Shown here: in pieces, positions 35,947 through 47,720 of the stretch
How the letters are laid out: every line of letters begins with the position of its first letter
Numbering within the stretch: position 1 is the stretch's first letter
Source of the DNA: Diadema setosum
Taxonomy: Eukaryota; Echinodermata; Echinoidea; Diadematoida; Diadematidae
DNA length: 64,000 nt
NCBI RefSeq assembly: GCF_964275005.1
Contig: NC_092700.1
Span: 20,689,050-20,753,049, forward strand
Direction of reading: 5' to 3'
Translations under genes and position numbers: made by a program
The notes under the pieces: generated by a model
Told to the model about the DNA's origin: nothing
The model's database searches: none
The model's input: the letters and a program-made list of their open reading frames with translations, nothing else

Positions 35947-36351
35947 TTAAAGGTGCATAGTCCCGGTAGTGTAGATGGCGCTGTTGATGATACAGTCGAC
36001 AACCGTAAGCATTGATACGAAGATTACCGAAGTTGAGCTGTCATCAAGATGCCTTCGTTGTCTTCTCTGCGCATCGCGCAGTCTGTTGTAATGCCTGGGT
36101 GCGTGCATATGTGCTTGTTATTATGACATCACAAAAGAAGTTTGCTAAAGCGGTCATCCCCCTCAGCCGAATCATGAGCCGAACTATGATCGGACCACTG
36201 AGTATACAGTGAATCGGACTTCTTCGGACTCGGGGAAGTGGGCCACAGCGTAAGCGCTAAAGAGGAGTCGATAGCGTAGGTCTCTATAGGAAACTTGCGC
36301 CGTGCCCCTGCGTACGCATTTGACTAAAACACCGGGACCATGCACCTTTAA
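35947..36351. mobile_element. MITE with TTAAAGGTGCAT ends
   Basis: A 405-bp element with ~21-bp TIRs (TTAAAGGTGCATAGTCCCGG and, on the complement, TTAAAGGTGCATGGTCCCGG). TTAA at both extremities suggests a TTAA-targeting transposon family. It splits the LINE remnant. Confidence 0.75.
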
Positions 36352-36353
36352 GA

Positions 36354-36573
36354 GGGCTCAAGGGCAATTACTCCCTGGGCAATTACTCCGGACCCTTCAA
36401 CTGGCCCTAATCCTAATCTTGATCCTGAAACTAATCCTAACCCTACCCAAAACTCCTAACCCTAACCCTAAACCTAACCCTAACCCTAATCTATACCCTA
36501 ACCTTACCACTAACCAGTATTTAGTCGGGGGGGGGGGGGGGGATTGCCCTGTGGGGGTAATTACCCGGATACG
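36354..36573 (+). mobile_element. MITE family B copy 3
   Basis: Inverted GGGCAATTACTCC / GGGGTAATTACCC ends around a CCCTAA-rich core and a G14 run. It is directly adjacent to the MITE at 35947-36351 within the LINE remnant. Confidence 0.7.
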
Positions 36574-37400
36574 ATTAAGCGTGCTATTCAGCACAATTCA
36601 GGTGCAATTTGCAAAACTTTTAGTCTTCAAGGAGTTAAGTTGCATTTTGTTGTTTGAAGACCACGTTATCATTTTGGTCAGGTCTATTTGCAAAATCTGA
36701 GTATATCTTGCATTTGCAATCACACGATACAAAGGTGTGTCATCAGGGAATAGTACACACGGAGACTGAACTGCATGAATAATATGATTGATGACCACAT
36801 AAAGAGACTGGGACCTAACACACTCCCTGTCGGTATATCCCTGGTAAATTATGATCCCAGCCCATTCGGAACTACAGCCACGGTGCTTTACAAGTTGTTG
36901 TCTGTTACACATGAATAACCTAATCTCGTTCTATATACATTTCTCTTTGAATATTGTAATTCACAGAAAGTTTATGAAGAAAAAATGTGACACATGACAT
37001 ACGGTCAAAATCCTTACATAAATTAAAAAAAAAACCAATCCATGGGCAGCAAACTAGTACATGAGTAACACAAGATCGCTTCTACTGGAGCCATGTTGCG
37101 TATGAGACAGTAAGTTTTATTTTTTTTCCCCAAATACATTGCATGTGTGCAGCTCTGGTTCACAATCGTTTACTCTCACAGGCAATAGAGGTGAGCGCCA
37201 CTGGCTGATAATTGCGGAAATCTGTAACATTTCCAAATTGATGAAAAGGGGTTACTACAGATTTCGTCCATTGTATAGGCAATGGATTAAAAAAAGGAGG
37301 GGGGAGATTGGACTACGCGTTGCAAAACCACGACTATTGTGTTTTGACTGGTTTCAGCACGCCAGCTGTAATGCCGTCAAGACCTGAAGATTTCCCCCTA

Positions 37401-38642
37401 TGAGTCTCTCCATCTCGTATAACGGGAATTCTATAAAAGTTAATGAGGTTGACAGGTTTAGATCTAAATCACAAACACTAGGTAATTCTGGTATATATGG
37501 AGCGTCAGTAGAATTCAATACAGACTAAAGATATCCAGAAAAAACTTAAAGATGATTACACTTCTGTTGAAAGTCCCATTTGTTGAAAAATTGATTTAAC
37601 ACCTTTTGGAAAGGATCTCTTCTTTAGAACATGTTATAGTACATGGTGCAGTCTCATTAATGATGACCAAAATGTAATTCACAAACCGTAAAAAGCTGGC
37701 AATCAGGTAACAATCTGATTAGAGACATTTGGCTTTGAAGTTTAGATGACGTCAAAGTGTCCAAAAGGTCAGACATTAACTTTTGTATGTGCCATAGTGG
37801 ATACACCCTACGTGCCACATTATTTTGAAATACCAACGTAGTCATGCTTTGAGAAAACATTCTGTTTTTCAAGTCTATGTATGCTTTATAGATTTCTGCT
37901 GAAGTGTAAACGAAGTGAACAAAATGTTAGAGATAATGCCAGGCTTTGCATTGATGTATAGAACTGTATGACAAATCTGTGACTGATTCCTTTCAAATGC
38001 CCAGTGGCTGTAAATGGCTGTAAATGTGGCTATAAATGTAAAAGTATGACATTTGCACAGAAAACAATGACAAGAACTTAGAATTTACACGCAAATGCAG
38101 TAGGGAACATCGCTTGATAATCAATCACCACATATAATGCAAGCTATATGCGAGAGAAACGGAAGTTCGAGAAACGCTGTCATTGTACTGTTGCATTTGG
38201 CGATTTATCGATCGGTTTGGGAGGTATTTGTGCGTTTGAGCGGAATATGGGAAGTTTGTACCCCGTCGACTGAGTCGGGCGTGCGAATGTGGCACGTAGA
38301 GAGTTAAAACACGCAGTTTGTCACATCAAACAGCATACTGATATGCTACACAGAGCCGACAAAGGTCTTTGTATTTATGAAAGGGAGTATTCGAAGATCT
38401 CCAACTTTCTACTTTTTACAAGCGTCAATGCCTTATTTTTCACTTTTTCTCATTATTTGATATATCCGAACTTACCGGAATAATGCAGTAATACGTGGTA
38501 TTTGACACTTCAAATATATTAATTATATTAACAAAACTGTATATCCCCTAAAACAACAAAAACAAAAACAAAAGCCGTTTGTTCCTGTGATATGCATTCA
38601 TAACAGATCGCTAGTATTTTTTTTTTTCATGTTCAATCTTAC
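37401..38642 (-). other. Gene 2 intron, nothing recognised
   Basis: Only short frames without domains or paired splice sites. Confidence 0.4.
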
Positions 38643-38726
38643 CTCTGCATTTAAGTCTCACAGCCTTGTTCGAGGGACACTCAGTTCCTTGAGATAGACA
38701 ATCCTTAACTCTTGAACGCTGGCAAT
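38643..38726 (-). CDS. Gene 2 SRCR exon, second half
   Basis: An 84-nt exon (acceptor AACAG, donor GTAAGA), phase 1-1. It encodes DCQRSRVKDCLSQGTECPSN followed by KAVRLKCR, matching the C-terminal half of a scavenger receptor Cys-rich domain (C..V..C pattern and a final hydrophobic-x-C). Confidence 0.7.
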
Positions 38727-39056
38727 CTGTTCATGGATAGTTTTAAAATCTGTTTTAATATTTGATGTTAACCATTATACGCGGTAAGACTAAATGTTCC
38801 GTCATATCTCTATAAATTCGGTACGTTACTTTGGAAATCGAAATTGTTCCGATAAGAGTCGTAGCAATGACATTGTAATGATCTATATAAAAAAATCTCT
38901 ATATTTCTAACTCAAGAATTTCTACATTTCCTAAGTGTGCAAATTTACTTTTAGATTGTCTCGTGTGTCTTTGTATTCGGATTCTCGAGTTGCAGAGGAA
39001 ATCTTACAGTCATATCCATATTCTCACAATCTATATACATACAAGATTGTAGTTAC

Positions 39057-39269
39057 CTGTATTGTATGGAAACCACGTTCTGTCCGATGCTGCTACGCTT
39101 GAAATAGGTTGAGTTGAATTATCTTTTACTGCTGGGAAGCCGAGCTCTCTGCAGATTAAATCACCAGCTCTAGGAGTAAAGCCATCATAACATAAATATC
39201 TTCCTGGCTCCAGGACCACTAAGCCATCCAGGGGAGAGGATCTGCTGACCAGCTTTACCGATGGCATTT
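39057..39269 (-). CDS. Gene 2 SRCR exon, first half
   Basis: A 71-codon exon, acceptor TATCAAG and donor GTAACT, phase 1-1. It begins PSVKLVSRSSPLDGLVVL and contains CYDGFTPRAGDLICRELGFP, the signature of the N-terminal half of the SRCR fold. SRCR domains bind microbial and host polyanions and are heavily expanded in echinoderm immune genes. Confidence 0.85.
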
Positions 39270-40219
39270 CTTGATATAGAATGAATATGGACATTTGTCA
39301 CTGCATGTGCGAGTTCATGAGCTTTTGATATAAGAAATAAAAGATGATATAGACAGTAGAGTATACCGAATTGATAATGATCTCTTTCTGTTACAGACAG
39401 CACGTAGCACGAGATCTGATGGCCCAACGTAGAGATAGATATAACCTAGGAGGTACTAGGCGAGCACCTCCTTGCTATAACTATGATAGATTATCTATCG
39501 CTGTGTGTCCACAATATAATTTCGATCATAGTGGGAAATTCTCACTTTTCACATCACAAAGTTCAGTTTTGCATGCGTATTAGACAAGGACTATAGCGTC
39601 GTCGATTGTTGTTGTCCTTCTCACTCTTTATGACAATTAATCTGTACTTTTGTACACTTTAACCGTTCTCTCTTCTGCCATTTTTTTTCTCGATAAATGT
39701 TCAAGTTTTCTTCTGCCTCTCCCATTCGGTATTGAGGAAAGCAGTATCTTCCAGTTATTGCAGTTTCCACGGTAGGAAAGTGCCATATTATATTTCGGCC
39801 CAGGACTTAATTTGCCTATTTCTGTAATTTTCAAGAAACATGTCCAAGTTTGTAATTTTTTTTTTTGAACTTTCTTTCTGGATGTGTAGATCATCCTTAT
39901 AAAATTATCTTACAATGAATGCTTATGATGTATCTGAGATCCTTTGAGAAACATTACAAAGGCTAATCGTACTTTTTCTTTGATGGAACAAAGCTTTACA
40001 GATACAGCTGAATTTTGATTTTTTTTTTTTTTGTGGAAGATACACAAGGGAAATCCACTATTGAAGCTTTCTGACGGATTTTAATTTACAATCTCCCCAA
40101 AACTACGGTTATACAAATAGTAATACGTCAAAAACAGAAACATGAACAGTTAAATGACAGAGAGGCATTGAGAAAATAAAAAGATATTGCACTACTGACA
40201 AAGAGGCACTATAATATTT
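39270..40219 (-). other. Gene 2 intron between CUB-like and SRCR, distal part
   Basis: A small hairpin-forming stretch near 39450-39475 (GGAGGTACTAGGCGAGCACCTCC region). No exon seen. Confidence 0.4.
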
Positions 40220-40730
40220 GAGTATATGAATATAAGAACGACCCAAGTCCAATTTTTAGCCAAATTCAGTTTGACATTGGAAATTGTAGCTTATGCATGG
40301 ACTCATCTTGTGTGTAAATGATAAGTCCTAATTACCCCCGGAAGTGCCTGAAATAAATGAGTTAAATCTTATATGAATGTAAGAATGAATGACTTGGGTC
40401 ATTCTTACATTCATATTATAGCGCCCTCTCTCATCCTTCTCTCATCTCTATAGCAGAATATCATGTATATGAATCAAAGAACGACCCGAGTCCATATGAA
40501 TCAAAGAACGACCCAAGTCCATCACACAAAATGGCGTCTCCACAATTAATGTTAATGCTAATTGTCATAATAATACATGTTCTAATTTGTATATACAATG
40601 TTGCCTTCCCATCACAGTTAAATAGAATATTATTGGACAAACAAAAAAGATATGAAGTTTTTTTTTTTTTTTTTTAGTTTACTCGAAATGGTCTTCCATG
40701 GACTTGGGACGTTCTTATATTCATATACTC
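40220..40730. mobile_element. MITE with GAGTATATGAATATAAGAAC ends
   Basis: ~32-bp inverted ends (right end on complement GAGTATATGAATATAAGAAC) about 510 bp apart, with several extra internal copies of the GAACGACCCAAGTCC motif near 40385-40520. The flanks share GGCACTATAATATTTG on both sides. Confidence 0.75.
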
Positions 40731-40954
40731 ATTTGCCAGACTAAGGCACTATAATATTTGCCAGATTTCCAAAGTACGTGATAGGAAGGACACAACTTTG
40801 ATCACATATTTGCTCATATTCCCACACTCTTGGCACATGCATACAACTCTGTGTTGAGGAAAGAAGAATGTTATCATGAAAGTACGTGAACACTAATATG
40901 CATTGTTTACAAGGCCAAAAAAAAAAAAAAAAAAAGAAGAAGAAATATACTTAC

Positions 40955-41266
40955 CCTTGTAACATTTCACAATCATCTTGAAATTCGCTGGATATCTATA
41001 TTCCCCTATTTTGGTTACACGCAAGTTAATCTGGTGTGCCAGTGATAAAACAGAGAATAACTGATTCAGAATCAAATTCTCAAATGATCTGTTAGATATT
41101 ACATCCCGTGTACGAAATCTCATCCATTCATTGTTGATAGATTGAATGCCAAGGAGAACTCGCCACCCTATAGGAACCTCTATATCCCAACTGCTGTCGG
41201 CGATGTTTTCTCTATCACACCATATGTTGAGGTCTAGTGGCTTCCCGGAGCAATTGAGAGTGAAAT
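40955..41266 (-). CDS. Gene 2 CUB-like exon
   Basis: A 104-codon exon (acceptor CCTGCAG, donor GTAAGT), phase 1-1. It starts FTLNCSGKPLDLN and contains SSWDIEVPIGWRVLLGIQSI, which matches the W.I..P.G..V.L.F strand pattern of CUB domains, and ends with INLRVTK and FKMIVKC. Fewer cysteines than canonical CUB (three plus one in the leader exon). Assignment to CUB rests on strand pattern only. Confidence 0.6.
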
Positions 41267-41722
41267 CTGCAGGCGCATGGGAAGAACCAAACGAGAGAAT
41301 TGCAAGTAAATTGCTTGCATCAGGAGAAAAGGGAAAAAATGATTGAAATTGTTGATCTTTCATGACTGGATAGTGTTTTGCCATTCACAGTCATTGTGTA
41401 ATAAGAAACAAATGATCCTTTTACCTATATTTGTTATTACTAGTTTCATTGAAATTGTTGCCAAATTCTAAAGTTTAAAGGGGGTACTACAGTACATCAA
41501 ACAAGTCAGAGATCTTGCTCAGTTTAATAAAACGTCAATTACCCATATAGTTGTACTCAGTGATAATTAATTCAAATATGTTAACAAAATAAGAAAAGGA
41601 CATAAAAATCAAACTCTCAAGCTGTTAGTTTTTTTTTTTTTTTTTTATGTAAATACAGGTAAAGCCTCCCCCCCCCAAAAAAAAAAAAAAAAAATGGGGG
41701 GGGGCGAATGAATGATACGTAC

Positions 41723-41807
41723 ACGTCGTGTTGCAATGCGAGGATGAGGAAGTGAGCAACGGCTGGTAGAGCAAGAAACAGGCAATCAACAGGAACACGG
41801 GAGACAT
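41723..41807 (-). CDS. Gene 2 exon 1, signal peptide
   Basis: ATG at 41805-41807 opens a 28-residue leader (core VFLLIACFLLYQPLL), with a GTACGT donor in phase 1. An in-frame ATG six codons upstream could also start it. Homologous to the gene 1 leader. Confidence 0.75.
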
Positions 41808-41829
41808 TCTTGATCTTTGTTTCACGACG

Positions 41830-42420
41830 AAAAATTAATTCTATAACACTTCTTCTTCAGCTGTACAATTAAACAGTGACTTCAATTCGATGAGGAATAC
41901 TGGTACCAAAATGTGAAAACTTGTCTTCACCTCCAAGTGGGAAAACATGAAAAAATGCGTCCAGACTTGAATATGGTGTTGAGTAAGGACCACAGCAGGG
42001 GCGGATCCAGGAATTCCGTAAAGAGGGGGCGTGTTTACAATATTAAAGGGGGCGCACGCACCCCTCCCCCATTTTTTTCTTTTTATTTCTATTGTTTCAA
42101 CAAAAAATAAAGGGGGGGCGTGCGCCGGTTGCGGTCCTCCCTGGATCCGCCCCTGCACAGGTAAGTCTTCCAATGCCCTTTCATAAACGTAAGAACTACC
42201 AATTCCGATAAGACTGGGTTGTTCGTGTCATTTAGAGGAAAGGCCCCTGTGCGCAACTGCTTGTCAACTCCCTAGCTGCGTGCGCATCTCCTTGTCAACT
42301 CCCTAGCTGTGTGTAGGTGTGTGAAACTAAGACTTACATGTACGTGTACTAGTATTATAAGGTCTTTCGCAGTACGTCCCTCTCCGGATTCAGGAAAGAG
42401 CTTTACGGAAACTATGCAAG
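41830..42420 (-). promoter_or_regulatory. Gene 2 proximal 5' flank
   Basis: Counterpart of the gene 1 flank at 18690-19080. It is interrupted by MITE family C at 41996-42156, which places a transposon within about 350 bp of the start codon. Confidence 0.4.
41996..42156. mobile_element. MITE family C copy 3 (complete)
   Basis: A 161-bp element with TIRs CAGGGGCGGATCCAGG and, on the complement, CAGGGGCGGATCCAGG. The interior has the GGGCGCACGCACCCC block. Confidence 0.85.
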
Positions 42421-42580
42421 AATGCCCTTAATTCAGTTCTAACGGTAAGAAAAGATGTCAACGCCGTCTCTCAACTATTTTGAATAATAATTGTTGAATT
42501 TCCCTTTTGGCTACGATCAGGAGAAGTCATTTAGACTTTGGTTATTTTCAAGATTTTTTTTTTTCTCACAATAATCCGCT

Positions 42581-42971
42581 TTAAAGGGACTGTACAGTAC
42601 TGGTTGAGGTGGGGATTCATGTTTTGAACATTCCTATGTTAAATAATGAGAAACCTCTCATGAAATGTGAACGAACGTGTAATCTTAAAAGGATTCAACG
42701 TATATTTGATGAAAATTGGTTTTCAAATGGCCGAGATATCAAAAGAAGCGATAATAACAAAAGGCGACAGGCCACGCCTTTTATTAGGATCTCTTTGTTT
42801 CACCTTGTTTTTGGATATCTCAGCCATTTCAAAACCGATTTTCATCAAACAAACTTTTGATACCCCTTAGAATTGCATGCTCTTTGACATCTCATAAAGT
42901 GGTTTCTGAATATCTCGCAAAACTTTAAAAGCTAAATCCTCACCTCAACCAGAACTGTACACACCCTTTAA
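42581..42971. mobile_element. MITE with TTAAAGGG ends
   Basis: A 391-bp element. The left end TTAAAGGGACTGTACAGTAC and the complement of the right end TTAAAGGGTGTGTACAGTTC continue into GGTTGAGGTG. TTAA at both extremities. Confidence 0.8.
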
Positions 42972-44427
42972 TAAGTCACATCAGCACCTCATTTTCCCCC
43001 TAGTTAATGTACAATTTTTCAGGATTGAATACCATACACCGGAAATGATATAATTTCCCAAAAACTTTACACTTGCCTCTTAAAAGCAATATGCAAGGAT
43101 ATGAGAAAAAAAAAACGCATTTGGCAGGCTGACAGAGCAGTCCATGGACCACGGAATGAACGTACTGCCCTTTTCCTATATATGTCTGACTGGAAATGAT
43201 ACACATACTTTTAATCACACTTGCGTGTCTGTGAGATGTGGGCGAGCAAGAGGTACATGTATTGTGGGGGTTCCATCTTATGTTTCGCTTTATTTAGTTA
43301 GGTACTGTGGGTTTAAAATGACATTGTGAGAGTATGTCTATGGGAGAAAACAACGGGGTACTCCTACAATGTCCCTATAGTGCTTGTGTGTGTGTGTCTG
43401 TGTGTGTGCCTATATTTTCGTGTCTGTCTTTCATGTAGGACCACTCTATGCATGTTCTCCTATCATTGAGATTTTGAAGAGATCCTTCTCACGGCTCTTA
43501 CAATTATCTGGTGTGAGAAAAGCGAAAGTAATTTCATTCCCAGCTGTTTCGCTTCCTAATTGAGAGTATTGTTCTAAACAATACTTACAAAACGTATGGA
43601 CTCTGCAATAAAATGGCGATCCTCAACTTGATGAGTAGGCCTAGCTATGCAGTGATCCACGCTCGTCAATCTCCGACATAAACGGAGGGAGGAAAATAAG
43701 AACAAGATAAAGTTTGGCTGCTTCAGGTTTTAGGGTCTGTTTTCCGAGATAATCATTTCATGTCGTCCTGAGTAAGTAGTAAATTCTGTGACAGGGCTGC
43801 CTCATTATTTAAGTTTGTTTCAAATCGAATCTGAATTAAACTTTGGCCTTTCATATTAGTTTAATCATTCATCAAGCTGTGCACGTGGAGTATTACTTCC
43901 TTTTACAACTTTCCGAGAACTGTGTGAGACGATTCAATCCTCTACTTTTATATTCTTGTACTGTTGTTCACCTCTTTTTTGTCACCTTTTCCATTTCATT
44001 CTTCCTGTGATAACCTTTCATAATACATATCTGTATAAATCGAATGATTGCTATGTTTCTTTTCTTTCGTGTGCCCATACAATAACGGAAACGTTGTCAA
44101 GCTCAACACACGCACCTCTTAAACACTTCTCTATTATCGTACGTATACTGACATGAATAACAGTAGTTTCGATAATAGATTTCAATTGCAATCTTATCTG
44201 TGATCATCAGTGGTCGAGAACATCTGAGTAAGACTGTCCTACGATAATTCCCACGCTGAGAGATAATGCTACTTCATTTGTTTCAGTTTTACGTTTTAAA
44301 TAAAATCTGAAATGTTGTGATTGGTTAAACCATGAAAAGATATTAAGGAGGCTGGGGTGTTATGATGACTGATTCCCGAACGAGCCTTTCAAAAGACTTT
44401 CGTCTATCCAAACAATGGATTCTGTAA
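42972..44427. other. Duplicated distal 5' flank of gene 2
   Basis: Contains blocks near 43880-43970 and 44340-44425 that match the gene 1 flank (20440-20530 and 20830-20960). No gene seen. Confidence 0.5.
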
Positions 44428-45149
44428 TAGAGCGGTTAGCCCTCAAAATCACGAGAATTGTGCAAAAATTTGACTACAGCATGAGACTTTCACCAGTGTT
44501 AGTACATACCATAAGATTCATTTTAAGATCGGGAGGTAAGTCTGATTTGACCTCTGATGACCTCCAGAGGTCAATGAACTTTAGATATCAGAATATTGAT
44601 GTTTGGAGACATCGTGAAGGATAGATGTGGTTATGTTGCACTAAACCTGCATTTAAAATACTAAGAAATCATTTTCTGATTCCACAGAGCATTGACAGTT
44701 TTTTTCCTTTGACCTCTGATGACCTTTAAAGGTCAATGACCTCAAAATATCATAACATTGATCTATGACATCACTGGTTGGTGATAAACATGGTAAAGGT
44801 GTACAAAACAAGCATATCTGTTTTACAATGACATTATCTTCATATTCCAAGGCGCACAGACGAGTTTCTACCTTTAACCTCTTATGATCTCGAGAGGTTA
44901 GTGACCTCAAAGTATCAGAATAGTTTGGCGTCATTTATTAATGGTAAACATGACGATCTTCTAGAGAGCATTCATAGGCCCTGCTTATTAACGAGCCATT
45001 ACCTTTCACCTATGAAACACACACAAGGTCAAAGACCTCTAATGAAATATGAGGATATTACTATTGATATTGCGATAGTTCAGAGTTAATATTTAATTTT
45101 TATAGTGTAGGACTTACAAACCATATGGATTTCTGTTAACCAAAAAAGT

Positions 45150-46600
45150 GGCTACTTATTCCGCAGAAATTTGGAAATTATCTACATCGGATATGTGCAC
45201 AGACCAAGGGGTGTCGATCTGTTCTCACGTGGGGGGGGGGGGGGAATTGGAAAAAATATCTGTAAACATAAGTCCATTGTGCAAAGGAGTGGAGCGGAGG
45301 GGGAGGGTGTGTGTGGTGATTGGATTTTGAAAATATTTAGACCTGAAATCAGTGATATAGTGCAGCTCTTGTTTAACGTGTGCATCATCACTTATATGGA
45401 AGTCGTTGGGGTGTAGGCGCATCTCATTCCCCCCCCCCCTCCTCCCGAAGACAATTTTTTTTTTTTTCAATTTTTAGAATTTGATGCATACATTTCAGGG
45501 AATATTTGGAATTTTGTGGATCGCCAAAGTGTACCAAGTCTATATGGATGGAACCAAGGAAAGGCAGCGTCGGAGAGGGTAGGGTATTCTACTCCCATTC
45601 GAGAGATCTCTTGCATTTTTAGAAATGAGATTCAACGATGTGGCACACATGCACTTTTGACGGAATATCTCGAAATTTGTATCAGAGAGGTGTAGTAAGT
45701 CAGCCATTTATGGAGGGAGACCGATCGAGGGAAGGATGTGGGTGGAGGTATCCCCCTCCCACATTAGTGGAGCTTTTGCATTCTTTTGTTTGCAATTCAA
45801 TGACCTCGTGCCACTCTTGGTTGAATTAACATTTGGAAAAAAAAAATGTCCTACCCCAAATGTGTAGCCATAATCAATGCATGGAGGGCAGGCTGATATA
45901 GCAAGAGGAGGGTATGAATGGGGCTGTCCCCCAACCCTTCCCATGCAAGGGAGCCTTTGCATTAAGAATAGAAATAAACAAATCTTGTATACGCATTATG
46001 ATGGAATATTTGGGAAATTATCAGTAAAAGGAGTGTACTGAATCTATGGGTAGAAACCGAGAAGGGAAGGGGTAATTGAAAGAGGATACCCTACCCCCTG
46101 CAACAAGAGGGATTTTCTTTACTCTGTTGGAACTGAAATGAGAGATCTAGTGCATACTTTTTGATGATATAGTAACAAAAATATTTGATCTCAAAAGTGT
46201 ACATGGAAGGGAATCTAACGAAAAAAGGTGATGGGGAGGGGATATGCAAAGGAAATTTTGCCTTTTAATCTGGTGCATACTATAGGTGAAATGTTCAGAC
46301 AACTTATTTTCTATCAAAAAAAAAGTAAAAAAAAAAAACACAAAAAACAGCATGTCAGGAAATACTTGGAGGCAAAGTACCACTACCCCCTCCATATTTT
46401 CTCGGGCCTTTTCATCTTTAGAATTATGGAAATGATCTATCCCCAAAGCATGCTATCTGTGGAAGGAACCAAGGAGGGGGAAGGAGTCTATTGGAAGGAG
46501 GTATCCCCTCTCACAAAAGGGATATTTTGCATTTCAGAATTAAAGTTCAACAATACGATGCACACTTAAAGTAAAAAACTTGGGGAGTTTTCTGTCTAAA
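45150..46600 (+). repeat. Degenerate ~150-200 bp GA-rich tandem units
   Basis: Recurrent pattern GGAACCAAGGA / GGGAAGG / TATCCCCTCCC / TTTTGCATT at about 45550, 45715, 45880, 46050, 46210 and 46465. Strand-asymmetric, purine-rich. Confidence 0.6.
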
Positions 46601-46619
46601 AAGCAAAAAACAAAAACAA

Positions 46620-47720
46620 AAACAAAAACAAATTTCAAATTCAAGTTTATTCCGTTTTCGACAATAAAAAATAACATAACATATACATCACTCTTTCTTC
46701 AGTAATAGAAATCGTAACAAGAAAACAAAGTGAGTTTAACAGAGTAAAACAGTACTTGTATACTTACGGTAAAGATACATTATAAAGCCTGAAGTAAATT
46801 GAAATAAGGTGAAATAGCAACGTACACAAGGCGAAAAAACGGAGGGACCCACTGAAAAGACAAAGCTTGTAGAGTGTGGGCCCCTCGGGAAAGAAAGAAT
46901 CAATGAAAATATTGGTAACGATCGGCATCAGAACAGTAACAAAAATATCTAAAGCAACAACAGCGAAAATAATTTCGAAACGGAAGCCAACAAAGAGTCA
47001 GACAGAAAAGATAAAAAAAAAAACACATAATGACAGCACTAACATTTAACTGACATAAAGCGACACTGGGACATCGACGGGGATAGTTAAGCGCAAAAGA
47101 CAGGCTACGACAGGAAGCAAGACTAGCACAACGAAGATAAAGATACACGGGGGTTGGACGATGGAAAACAAAAACAAGACAAAAACAAGACGGAGAGAAC
47201 TTCCTCATTATCTAAAGCATAATTATAGAGTCCAGATCTCGAAGAAAAACTCATCAACTGCGTGACTAACTTATACGAAAACTTTACTCACGAACTTGGC
47301 GGTGGTCAGCCAGTACCAGCGACAATGTGTAAGCAAACTATGCGAATTTTACAAAAGGGGTATCGAAATGAATAACTTATAAAACTAATCCCATTCATGT
47401 CAAATGTTATTGTAAAATTTCAAAGAAAAAAATAGTTTCCGTTTAAATAAATACAAAGAAGGAACTGTTTTTATGTCGTGGTTCAGAATAAATATGTACA
47501 TAAATTCACCTTAATTGAATAAAAACAACTCATTTATTTTTAGTAACTTATTAAAGGCAAACAGTAAATTTATGTGAACGTGTAGGAGAATGACAAATAA
47601 TACGGAGGGCCTTTTTCTGCAAAAATAACACTCTATTCAAAAGGGTCTGATGAGTATTGCCCCAAGCTAAAATTCCATAATTCATGTAATAAAAAATTCC
47701 TTTAAAAAATTTCCTGAAAA
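46620..47720 (-). mobile_element. LINE remnant inside the foldback element
   Basis: On the minus strand, 47560-47720 reads NYGILAWGNTHQTLLNRVL then LQKKALRIICHS, the block after the RT domain of CR1/L2-type LINEs. Downstream, at 46850-46900, is a CCCGAGGGGCCCACACTC segment, then an AAACTTGAATTTGAAATTTG 3' end near 46630. Coding part mostly lost. Confidence 0.65.

Larger units (their letters stand above)
35600..37400 (-). mobile_element. LINE remnant in gene 2 intron, interrupted
   Basis: Minus-strand translation gives non-LTR reverse transcriptase pieces. Near 36600-36850 is SPCVLFPDDTPLYRVIAN (the FADD-box region), followed by MITWSSNNKMQLNSLKTK. Further along, near 35700-35900, are a KSLVLP-like block and RKHIDALEKVQRRVTRKIL, typical of the thumb and C-terminal part. 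The two pieces are separated by inserted elements at 35947-36573. Several frame breaks; inactive. Confidence 0.75.
26646..41807 (-). pseudogene. Gene 2: modular receptor (CUB-like, SRCR, WSC, Sushi, stalk, TM, tyrosine tail), probably damaged
   Basis: Exons in order of transcription: leader 41723-41807, CUB-like 40955-41266, SRCR 39057-39269 and 38643-38726, WSC 34211-34471, Sushi 33454-33675, stalk mini-exons 32093-30163, TM 28558-28675, tail 26646-27452. Every extracellular exon has length divisible by three and phase 1 at both ends, so any of them can be skipped without a frame change. The product would be a type I surface receptor with ITIM-like VYYFTL and YxxV motifs. Two lesions are visible: an in-frame TGA in the Sushi exon and a frameshift in the tail. 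The first can be bypassed by skipping; the second cannot. It may be a pseudogene, a null allele or an assembly error. Confidence 0.65.

Noticed and set aside
36302-36700. 132-codon plus frame with Leu/Asn/Pro repeats
   Set aside because: Translation of the CCCTAA-like core of a MITE.
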